The translations under genes were made by a program, and so were the position numbers. 64,000 nt of DNA, taken from NCBI RefSeq assembly GCF_029227915.1, contig NC_079884.1, forward strand, positions 26,536,001 to 26,600,000. The letters run 5' to 3'. Under the pieces are notes generated by a model. The model ran no database searches, had not been told where the DNA came from, and saw nothing but the letters and a program-made list of their open reading frames with translations. The DNA comes from Hydractinia symbiolongicarpus. Lineage: Eukaryota; Cnidaria; Hydrozoa; Anthoathecata; Hydractiniidae. This document shows positions 49,577 through 60,300 of this stretch, in pieces (positions within the stretch are counted from its first letter, which is position 1; every line of letters starts with the position of its first letter).

Positions 49577-50490
49577 GATGTTCTGCCCATATTGCGAAAA
49601 CGGCCTGTTTACAACCGGGACAGCCGGATTATGTACACATGATCCGATTATGTTTTTTTTGCACTGGTTATGTAGTGGTGACCGGATTATGAACGCTGAT
49701 GGCTGGCCAGGCAGGCTGTGATTGGCATTTTCTTCGAACTTTTGTGAATTAAACATTCTCTGGAAGATAGAACACCCCTAAAAACTAGAGATGGCGGAAG
49801 AAAAAAGTCTCGACGTAATTCTTAGTTTAAAACTAATCTTGTAGTAAATACATTTCAGCATAATATACTTTGAAGTAACTAAATTTCACGGAACCTAAAT
49901 TATTCTTTTTGCAGGAATTAAGTTTGGTGAAAAGTTATTAAACTTGCGAATCTCAAAATTTAGTATTTGCCGCGAAATTTCGTTTCATTTGAGAGCAACA
50001 ACAACTTTGCCACCAGGGCTATTCGCTTGTCAGAAGTGATGACGAATGATATAAAAGCGGTCGGCCCCGATTACGTTCGTTCTATAAGTCTCGAATAATA
50101 TTTGACTGTGTCATACATAAGTCGGCCTGCCCCGATTATGTTCGTTCTATAATAAGTGAGAAATAATAGAAAAATGCCATACATAAGCCGGTCGGCCCTG
50201 ATTACGTTCGTTCTATAAGTCTCGAATAATATTTGACTGTGTCATACATAAGTCGGCCTGCCCCGATTATGTTCGTTCTATAATAAATGAGAAATAATAT
50301 TACACTGTCGTATATAAACTGGCCTGCCCTGATTATATGTCCCTTTTATAAGTGCCAAATAATATTTTTTGAGTAATAAGCCGGCCTGTCCTGATTATGT
50401 TGCCCTGATTATGTATTTTCTGCCCTGTTCTTAACCGGTGCAAGCTGCCGTACTTAATCAGGCCAATGTTCATTATCCGGGCAGAACAGT
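49577..50490. mobile_element. Possible non-autonomous transposon containing a 65-bp tandem array
   Basis: The ends are gttctgccc and gggcagaac, flanked by agtgat and agtgac, a possible imperfect target duplication. Further inside, the left end (cggcctgtttacaaccggga) and the right end in reverse complement (ttggcctgattaagta, ccggttaag) are loosely alike. Most of the interior is the array at 50067-50415. No transposase is present. Confidence 0.5.
50067..50415. repeat. 65-bp tandem repeat with two alternating unit types
   Basis: Five to six units start at about 50067, 50132, 50197, 50262, 50327 and 50389. Each begins with ccgatta(c/t)gttcgttctat. Units 1 and 3 share agtctcgaataatatttgac; units 2 and 4 share aataa(g/a)tgagaaataat. 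This gives a 130-bp higher-order period. Later units decay. Confidence 0.85.
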
Positions 50491-50961
50491 GACAAATGTT
50501 AAAATTTTCATTTTTCTCGTGTTTTTTTTTCTGGATAACAAACCAGACTAAACTTAAATTATTGTGTTTAGATACAGGCAACAAAACCACCACTCTCTTT
50601 ACAAAAATACTTTTTATGTAGTTTTTAAATTCTGACGTGTTTTTCGTGTCTCTTAAAAAACAGCGATTTTGACGTATTTTGTCCGTATTCCGGCATTTTC
50701 TTTCAAACAATCCAAAGTTGCAAGGAAATGGCTGGCTAACTACTAGAAAGATACTGCGCTAGCCCCAGCTAATATACACTGGTACAGTGATACCTGATTT
50801 AGACTTTGAACACCTTTTCAATGTTTGATTTTTCTGTGGTAAGCCATCTTTTGGCTTTGGTAACTTTAAATGCAATTCCCAGTGGGCATGGTAGGAAAAA
50901 TAATGGACGCTATGGCTGAGGTGAATGGAGCAAGAGCAAGAGAGGTCTTTTTAGTGCATTT

Positions 50962-51198
50962 AGGAGATGGCTAGTCTCACAAATATCAAGGGATATAAGC
51001 TGTCTATTATTTCCAGGGAGGGCCATGGCTTAGATGGGGAGTCCTTTGAACTATTTAATGCTCGTTTTGAGCTATGCATGTAGATCAATTTTTTTCTGCT
51101 CTTCAGACAGCTCCCTGCAACATTCAAACAGCCCACACAGTATGTCCCATTTCCCACAGTTCACTCACATGGCTTTGTCTAACCCAGGACTATGCTAT
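50962..51198 (-). mobile_element. 5'-truncated SINE copy
   Basis: This is the reverse-complement body of the SINE at 48090 (ctcacaaatatcaaggga, tatttccaggg, ggccatggctta, tcacatggcttt). The tRNA-like head is missing. It ends against the (AGAT) tail of the next copy. Confidence 0.75.
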
Positions 51199-51480
51199 AT
51201 AGATAGATAGATAGATGTGCGTATTTTACATGAGTAACCTCACAAATATCAATGGATTTACGTTGCCTATTATTTCCAGGAGGAGCTATGGCTTAGGGGG
51301 AGTCCTGCTGGATTATTTAATGCTCATTTTGAGCTACGAAGACCTAATTATGGTTCACGCTCTACCAGACAACTCTGTGCAACATCCAACGGCCAGCCTA
51401 GTGTGTCATCTCCCCAATTTCCCTCACATGGCTTGGGTTAATCTGGGGCTATGGTAACATTCCCTTGCCCATATTGAGTT
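51199..51480 (-). mobile_element. 5'-truncated SINE copy with (AGAT)n tail
   Basis: This is a reverse-complement copy of the same SINE. The tail agatagatagatagatg is followed by ctcacaaatatcaatgga, tatttccaggaggagctatg, ccctcacatggcttgggtta and ggggctatggtaacattccc. It lacks the pol III promoter head. Confidence 0.8.
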
Positions 51481-52775
51481 ACCACCATTTCTTTACACAA
51501 AAGTATTGTAGTAGTAAGACTGTAATACATGTAGCTAGCTACATGTTTGGATCAGAATGTGCATGTACCCTTGATAACATTTTAAAGCCTCAAACGCATA
51601 CACAAAGGTTGGCCAAGATTAACACATGAATTTGTTGTGTGCATAGACTATGATCCCCCGGGGGTATCTACCAATAGTCTGATCAAGATGCTGGGGAAAT
51701 GCGAAAAAAGACCCCAGCGTGTTTAGGGGCCTTCAAAAAAAATTAAAAAAAAGTTTTTCACACACCCTTTTCATACTAATTATTAATGTTTCTTTTTAAT
51801 AATTATGTCATTTCTTTCTGTACATATCCACAAGCGCGTAGATTGAAGCTATATCAGAAGAACTAATTAAATATTCATTATTTTTAATTTAAAGAGGAAT
51901 TGTTGAGGCTGAATATTTTTAGGGAAAAGTAATAGTATTATAAATATAAAATCGAGACAAGTGTGTTATAACGGAAAAAAATGGATATATTGTTTGAAAG
52001 AAACCTCTCGCAACTAATTATGTAAAAAAAAATTCTGTTTTTTAAAAGGGTTACTGCCACCTTAATTTACGCGAGCCCATGTACTTTCTTTCGTAGACCT
52101 TTTAACTCACCAATGAATATATTAGCATATGTACGTTTCAGTTTTGAGCCCAGGCAAAATTTTGTTTAAAATGTTGATGGTGAATTTTTTGATAACAGCT
52201 GATCTAAAAAAAAAATTAAAAATGAGAAACAAAAATACAATAAACACAAAATAAATTGACATCAGGTTTTATCTCTTAAACTTCTCTTTATCTTTTTGAC
52301 TTGAAAATCATATGATGTACAAGGTATATATAAATGATACACAAAAAAACAATTTTTAGTGATAAAGCACAAATAATGAGTTTTTGTACTGGTTTGTGAT
52401 TAAATGTGCTTGAATTCAGATAATTGCTTTCATGTTTAATGGCTTGTGACATCTCTTCTAAACCAGCAACATGAGCAGGCAATACACGGTCCATTCTGTT
52501 AAATTTGATTTGTCAATGTCAAAAGTTGCAGACACGACACAAATTTCATTTACTAAATTTGGCACATATGATCACCCTTTTTTAATTCAATTCCTTAAAT
52601 TTAAAGTTTATTCCACAGAGTGTGATTGGTTGCAATTTTTCAATACATTTGGAGAATGGTAATCACAGTTTTAAAGGGTCATTAAGAGTTTCCTTTACTG
52701 ATTTGTATGACCGCATAAAGAATGACATTTGTTTTATTTAATTTCTTTCATCTTAGATATCCTATATGTTGAAGT

Positions 52776-55700
52776 ATGCAGGTTGCAACATTAGTTCACA
52801 CGTTAAATAATACCTCTGTAGTTGTTAAAGCCTCAATCGCTGCTCTTATATTTTTTTATCTAATTGGTTTGATACCTGGCGCGTACTCAGTACTATCAAT
52901 TACACCATCATTGTAAGTGTTATTTTTTATTTTTAGGTTTGAACAAACCTTTTTATGATAGTCAGTTCGGAAAAAGTGGCTGTTTTGAACAAGTTGTATT
53001 ATTGGTTGCCTTTGGCAGTGTATTTCAATTCCACTACATTGAAGTCACTCTTGTACACAGTAACATTTATGGAACTTGACTGTCATATAAATGTCTTTTT
53101 TAATTTTGTGCCTAAAATTGATAAGTGACTGCATTGAGGAAGTTTCCCCTTCAGAGTAGTGACTACGGTAAATATGTGGCTGTTTTTAGAGGTAGCTGCT
53201 TTCAGTGTATTAAAAATCATAAATGAGATAGTTGAAATGTAAATCAATGTGTTAAAAAAAATTTTGCAAATCACCTTTATTGGTCTAGTGAATTCTCTCT
53301 ACAACCAGTTTGTTATTATGGTTATTCGGGCCTATCAATAAGAAAATAACAGCAGAGCAATAAATCGCTCCCCAAGGTTACAGTAATTTAGACTGAGCGA
53401 GCAATCTTGATAAATAGAAAAAGTTTATAAACACATTTTATCACAAGTCTTTTTTAATCTATTTTATTTATCTTTTTTTTTTGGTATATTTTGATTCTTT
53501 TTTACTGTAAATAATAAGAAAGGGAACATCGATTTCCATATGATGAATTGATATTGCTCAGCCAGAAAACCTTTTTGGAATTGGGAGAGCAATTAATGGC
53601 TCAGCTAGTTTCTCATTTCTCAGAATTGAGCGAGGCTTTGGGTGAGCAAAAGCAATTGTTCTCCCCTTATTGATAGGCCTGGTTATTATAATGGTTATGT
53701 ACTTCACAAATACTTAAATAACGCTATATGACTATAACATGTGCTAAAACAAGGCTGATGTCAACACCTTACATGTGTGTCTTAACACAGTTTAGCATAC
53801 ACAGATGTATATTGTTTTGTGTGTTCAATTAGGTTGGATACTTTTTAAAAATAAGTATAAAATATGTTAGACCCATGGAAAATAAAGCAATACACGAAAC
53901 ATCTTTTCATGTGTATTTTTAGACTGCTTCCACCAAATTTTCGTATTTGGACATTGGTTACTGGTTTAGTTGTTGAGAGAAGTATAGTTAATGTAAGGTT
54001 TATGTTTGCAGGTTCAAAAACGACTATAGAGAACTATGCTGAAAACATTTTATAAAAACAGAAATTGTGCATCATTTCTTTTCAATGAAATATTTTTTTA
54101 CCTTGAATTAATATTTTAAATAAAGTTGTCTGTACTTCATTTTTTCAGCTCATAATAAATGTTCCTGTGTTGATATATTGTGGATTTCATTTGGAACCTC
54201 TTTGGGGAGCACTAGAGCTATTGGTATGTGCACATACCTTGCTTCTGGAATTTTAGTATTTGTTATTGAAATTGTTTACCCAGGATAGCCTCTTTCAGTT
54301 CCTATTAATACTGCTAACAACAAGTGTCCTGCGAAGGGGGTCCTGGTGCATTAAAAGCTCTCATTTGAGCTACAAAAGTCTTGCAAGCACAGCAATTGCT
54401 TAACTAGACATTCGCCTAAGATATCAATCCTATTCTCATGCTGATTGTAAGCAGGAAGGATAGATTCACACTTCTTGTCACTAGCATGACTCAGCCAGGG
54501 TTTGAACCAAAGACCTCCCACTGGAAACGAACTATCCACCACGAGGCTACTAGTTGTTTAATTTGAAAGTTTGTTTCTTTTAGAAATTTATAACGATTAC
54601 TGGTATTGGTGCTTCATTGACCACATCGTTGGTGTCACTGTTTGTGTATGCAGTCACACATAATTCTTCGTTATGGTAAAATGTTACACTATTCCCACAT
54701 GTTGTTTTTGTTGTTGTTGTTGTTGTAGCTTTTTTATGATCAAGTTTAATTTACGGCAGAAAAAAATTGCTCACGCAAGGTATCATACATTGTTACTTGT
54801 GTTTGACAATTTTATATGTTTTATGGCCATACACTCCTGTTCAAAATCAACTGTTAGAGAAAATTTGTAAACATCAAGAATTTTTTTTTACATGTCTGAA
54901 TTCACCTTGGCAAGTGCTGACATGAATTAGAAAGGCTGTGTTGTTGTTGCTGTTGTTGTTGTTGCCCCTCCTTTTTTATGTTCGTGTTTTTGTTGCCTTT
55001 TAAATTTGAAATCTAAATTAAGGTTTAAAATTTTCAAAAATTTTACTGATAAAGTAATCCTCCATGTTTTTCAGTAACCTTTTCACCACTGTTTCAAAAC
55101 TACATTAAATGGGAAAGCAGGAAAATAAAAATCAATTGACAGTATTCCTGGTCCCATCAGTGAGAAGTAACAATTTTACAATAAACTAAAACTGTTTTTA
55201 AGATAGATATTTCTGTTATGTAGGTTTGTACAGTTCTCTGGCATAGCTGGTGTGATTGGTGGAATCTCAGTTGCATTCAAGCAGATAATACCAGATCAAA
55301 AAATTGATTTAAAATTCCAAGTTCTGCGTGTACATGTAGGTTTTTAAGTTTATTTTTCCAAAAAAGTAAGTATTTGTGTTCTTTCAAGAAAACCCTGTAA
55401 ACATCTATAACATTGAGTGTTGAGTGAATAAAACTAAATGTCCATTCACACTGTTATGCTTGATTCATTTATTTGGCCTTGTGTCGGAACTAAAACCTCT
55501 CCCACAAAAAGTTTGCTCACACTGAAGTTACCGGAAGACCTGCTCTTATATATTTTTTTATTTTGTTTCAGGATGTACCTCTGTTGTGCACGTTAATATA
55601 TATCTTTCTGTCAGTGATTCGGCTGTTGTCTTACACCCAACCAACCATGATTCTGTGTGGCATAGGCGTGGGATGGATTTATCTGAGGTACTATCAACCG

Positions 55701-56541
55701 CATGGCAAAGGTATTCGTGGTGATATGGCTGAATCTTTTGAGGCTGCAAGTCTGTTTCCACCCATACTGAGGTAGTGACCATTAAAAGTACTGCAGGCTG
55801 TAAATTATTTTTATTTTTTATAATATAGATTTTTTTTATCAAAATGAAGCTTGATTTGGTTACATTTACTGAAATACTGGCAATTACTTTACTTTTAATT
55901 TTCTGTTGTTATTTTTTTCATCAGGCCTCCAGTTCGTGTCTTGTCTACAGCGTTATTTAAAGTACTGGTGAGTTTTGGCGTATGTAAAAATCCTGTCCGG
56001 ACATATGATGTCGGTGCTCCATCATCTATCACTATTAGCTTACCTGGAACAGATCCTGCTGATGCCGAACGAAGAAGGTATATGTTCCTGCAATGGCAAA
56101 ACGTCCTAGCCTGTAATCTCCTTTTTAAGTTTTTTGAAGCGGGAGGCCTTGCATCGTTAAATTTGACTCAAAAGTATCAAAGTGGGCTACTATCTTCGAA
56201 TTTAACGGCGTACAAAAAAAATTAATAATAAAAGGAAGCAAAAAATGTACTAGCAAATTTTAGTTATTTAATGTTAGCGTAGATGTGGAAGAAATCTTTG
56301 ATAAGGGAATATCCTCCACTAAGGCATGACATGTCGTTTAAAAACTTATTTTAGAAAAAAAGCTTTGCGTGCTTTGAACGAGCGTTTGGCGCAACAAAAA
56401 TCTCAACCTAACGACGAAGAAGAAAATTGGCCAACCATTGAAGACGAGTTACAAAAGAGTGCGAAGAAAAACGAAGAAAAAAAAGACCAGAGTATAACAA
56501 GTAATGATTCTGAAAGTACTGTAGAGAATGAAATCAATTAA
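52776..56541 (+). CDS. TMEM115: TMEM115, Golgi membrane protein, complete in 8 exons
   Basis: TMEM115 is a conserved multi-pass Golgi protein implicated in retrograde Golgi-to-ER traffic and COG-complex function. Exons: 52776-52912, 53923-53992, 54149-54223, 54584-54675, 55224-55335, 55572-55771, 55925-56077, 56355-56541. All junctions are GT..AG with matching phase, giving 341 residues (human 351). Diagnostic stretches in order: SVVVKASIAALIFFYLIG (first membrane segment), LLPPNFRIWTLVTGLVVERS, HLEPLWGALELL, GWIYLRYYQPHGKGIRGDMA, and RTYDVGAPSSITISLPGTDP followed by AERRRKKALRALNERL. The C-terminal cytosolic tail is acidic and Lys/Glu-rich, as in the family. The start is the first in-frame ATG, placed where the human protein starts. 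The gene converges with the astacin gene. Introns carry GTT microsatellites and a SINE. Confidence 0.95.
54300..54562 (-). mobile_element. tRNA-derived SINE in a TMEM115 intron
   Basis: Read on the minus strand, the head holds an A-box-like tggtggatagttcg and a B box ggttcaaaccc (54498-54508), then a body ending near gagctttt / aggacccc. Its tRNA head differs from the SINE at 48090, but the 3' body wording (caaatgagagc / gagctacaaaa) is shared in part, suggesting a related family. It sits between exons 3 and 4 of TMEM115. Confidence 0.75.
54700..54728. repeat. (GTT)n microsatellite in TMEM115 intron 4
   Basis: A short run of tgttgttgttgttgttg. A second (GTT/GCT)n run lies at 54942-54965 in the same intron. 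Confidence 0.85.
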
Positions 56542-57399
56542 TATTTATTATTGTTTACATATTTAACAAATGACCAACTAGAAGTAACAGCAGCCGGCAA
56601 ATACCACATCAACGGTGTAGAGTTGTGGATAATATGGCATGGTTACTGCTTCACAAAGTATACGCTCCCGCCGTGTTTCATACACCTCTGTAAATCAACT
56701 GTCATCTGCATGATTGGTATACAAACTGATGGCTGAGCATGATTGGCTGAGCATTTTTGCATTGGTAATTTCTTTTTTTCTTATCTTAACCTTGTCTAAA
56801 CTTTAAGTGTTTGTGGTGTCATTATTTCGTTTCTTGAAATATTCCAGTACTTTTTTAAAGAATTATTTTCGCAAATTTTCTTAATTTTTTTGTAATACTT
56901 GCTATTCGCGAATTTTTTGTTTTCTTTTTCTGAAACGCCATTCACACAAATTTTTTCTTCTGTCGTTTCAAGCACTTATAGATTATAAATTTCAACTTTA
57001 GTAGCCTTTATATATCTCCATCGAAAAAGGTCTTTAAGGGCTGTATAATATCTGGGGAAAATTTTGCACATATTAACTCGAGTTTCTACGTATTTCCTCT
57101 GTAAGCTGTTGTAATGCATTATCTATGTATCTAAGAGTATAACGTCAAGATGTAAACAGACGAGACAATATTACTTGAATCTTATACAACGAATATTGTC
57201 AGAAGTTGAAAATCTTAAATAATCTCTTTGTGCACAAGAATATATTACAGCATCGATGTATTTATACGAATATATGACAGCGTTTTTGTCAATCTGTATT
57301 TTGTTATGTTCAATAATATTGTACATTGGAGTTAGTTTGCATTGATTATATTTAATGTTAGCTTGGCCCATCTTTAAGCCTTTATAGATGGGCTATGTT
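56542..57399. other. Convergent 3' region between TMEM115 and the astacin gene
   Basis: AT-rich 3' flanks of two convergent genes. The piece 56870-56960 contains ttcgcaaatttt / attcgcgaatttt words similar to the repeat at 33049-33180. The small open frames have no features. Confidence 0.5.
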
Positions 57400-60300
57400 T
57401 TAAGCGAAATTAAATATCCGTGTGATTCGCCTTAACATCATGGTCCGCAAAAACAAAATAAAAAGATGAAAGATTAAGATTAAGTGTTTCCTGTGCATTT
57501 CTGTTTTTGTCGCGAAAATCTTACGTGCTGTACAAGTGTCAGGGTTTATATATGTTGATTCGATAAAATTCCAGTCTGCCTTTGGAAGTTTTTGACTTGA
57601 TATAATTGAAAATTGATCTTGGCAAGCATTTCCTTTTACAGGACAAGCTCCCTGGTCGTAATAAAAAACTTTTCTGTATACACGCTTTTCTTTAAGCAAC
57701 ACAAAATTTTGTTTAGGACTCAATGTTGGTTCAGTTTTCGTATTATACAGACTCACCTGTTGTCTACTTGTTGTTTGTTGACTATCTTTTGGAGGGACCA
57801 AATTTACGTGTTTGCTAGCCGCTTTAGACTTTTTCGTCAGCCGAAATCAAATTTTTGTTGTATGGAACTTGTATAATAGAAAAGAAAAACTCAAAACTAT
57901 TACAGTATAATCTCTGTCTTTACCTTGTCATTTTATATTTACTTCACGTTGGCTTGTTGTTCCAGGTTAAAAATATTGCTTATAAAAAAATGATGTAATT
58001 AAATAAATTTATTGCAATTTATAAAAATTTTACTTCTAATATATTTTCGCACCACCAACATGTACACACGTTTTAACAACCGCACAAATGTAAGGTGGTC
58101 ACCGGTCATGCAAGTCTGGAATAAGTATGGATCTTTTGTTCAATTGAAATCATAGTTAACCCACTTCCGGAATGTGATAATATTTCAACTTCGTCCCTAG
58201 GTCTCTTCTATGCCTAGTATGATAACGTAACCCGAACTACGAAGGAGCCGTTCTGTCAATATATCATATGTGTAAGGAATGGGACGAGGTTGGTATATAT
58301 CCCTGTGTTGAGCATATTTGCCTTTGCATTAATTCTTTGTCAGACACACATAACGTGTTTACCATAATAACAGTTACGTAGAAAATGGAAATCCAACTGG
58401 AAAGTGATCATCTTCGAGTTAAGCTCTGCAAATACCACACGAATTTTTACAGTGTCTCTTCATCCATTCACTCTTTTCACATTCACCTACACCAGCCCAA
58501 TAACTGCAGTAAACGTGTTGATCTGTGCAACCTAGTAGGCGAGACGATAACTAGAATAAATTTTGATCTGTGCGCCAAGTATGAGAGACTTGAAAACGAC
58601 TAGTAAAGTTGCTAAAGAAAGTTATATCGAAATTTTTATTTTGATCAACGTAAAACGAACTCATCCCACTCGTTTTTAAGAATATGTAAGTATGTATAGA
58701 GCTTACCCTAATGAGGGTCTGGGAACAATATGGATGTACAATACTGATTTTTTACATATTCCGTACGAATGATAAGGATCCGAAAACGATACGCTTGGTC
58801 TTACAGTATTTTTTCTTACAAAGTTTGTTAATAGTGATAAAGGCCCAAAGACGAAATACATTGTTTTACAGTATTATTTTCTTACATGTTATATACGAAT
58901 GATAAAGGCATGGAAACGAAGTATGGACTTACTTTTGCACGCTTTGCAACAGTTCTGCCACATCCACATCGGATTTTTCTTGCATTCATTTACAGAAGCC
59001 CAAATCTGACACTGTTGTTCGTTGTATTTGTTTTGACAATCACTCATACCTAAAAAAATTTCGTTCCCAGTCCACTTGTTATAAATTTAGAAGCTTTAAC
59101 AAACAGAATTTGATAACGAGTTCAATAAAATTGATTAGATCAAAAAAATAAATTTTTTTATTGACAGAACTGATTGTGATAAGCAAAATGTGAGTAAAAA
59201 AGGAATAAAAAGAAACAGAAGAGGTTTCGTTTAACAAATTTTTGTTTGACCTGAATTGCAAAGTGAGAAGACATGATGTGGTGGTATCTAGTTTGGTAAG
59301 AACTTCTTTTTTTTGATAATTTTTCAACTAATATTAAGTGACGACACCTAATAACAACGCGCTTAAGTGTGTAATGTAACCATTTTTGGCGTGCAAAACG
59401 CGGGTAGTCCCGAACTCACACGAAAAGGATTGGTACTGTCCTTAGCTCACCTACGGACTTGTATACTTAATGCAATGGTGATATATCTTCTCTATGCCTT
59501 AGTATATTTTTCGTATATATAAGCAACTACTTTATGAGCAACTATACTAAAATCTTTAAAATTTCGAATCAATTTTGACAATTGGGCAAGCGCAAGCAAC
59601 AAATTATCCTTGGACCGTGCACACGTTTATCGTTTTGTGTTCCCTAACATAAATGTTCACACGTATTTTTGATTTTAAACGAATAATTATTTATTCAGAG
59701 TAAATATGTTAAAAAACCTAAAAAAATTTTCACTTTTGCTATGCAGGCTCCAAGTAACTTCTCTATCAAATGACACGCAATTTTTTAACAACGCAAACAC
59801 GGGGTGAAAAAATAAAGTTGGTTATAAAATATACGTGCAGTCAGGTTGTTCGTATCGTGCAGTTTTTCCACATACTATTTTTTAAAAATTGCCTTACGTG
59901 TATTTCAATTTGCAGTGATGGAAAAATATACCTTTGTGATGTTTGGTTTGTGTGGTTTGTTTACATAAATTCGTTTATTTTTATAAAAGTAAACATACCC
60001 GAGCAAGTTGCACAACAACTTCTTAACATCCATCGATAATTCTTGTAGCATTCGCCATGTAATCGCCAGTATTCACAATATTTATAATAATCAAAACAAC
60101 CTATGATGAAATCAAAACAGGCTGAACCACAGAATGCAGAATAGTTACTAATCACAGCAAAGTAGGGTACCAAAGAAATATAATGGAAAAATTGATTGGT
60201 TAACTTCGAATTTTTAGCAGTTTTGCTTTAATGTTACTTAGCGTGTCTCCATCAATGTCCACTATGACTAAACTATGTCCACTATGCTTCAAGTTTGTCT

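Noticed and set aside
49269-49721. 150-residue plus-strand frame
   Set aside because: It has no domain or splice partners, and its second half overlaps the repeat element end at 49577.
52471-52662. Plus-strand frame upstream of TMEM115
   Set aside because: TMEM115 has a complete start at 52776 that matches the human N terminus; this frame has no donor leading into it.
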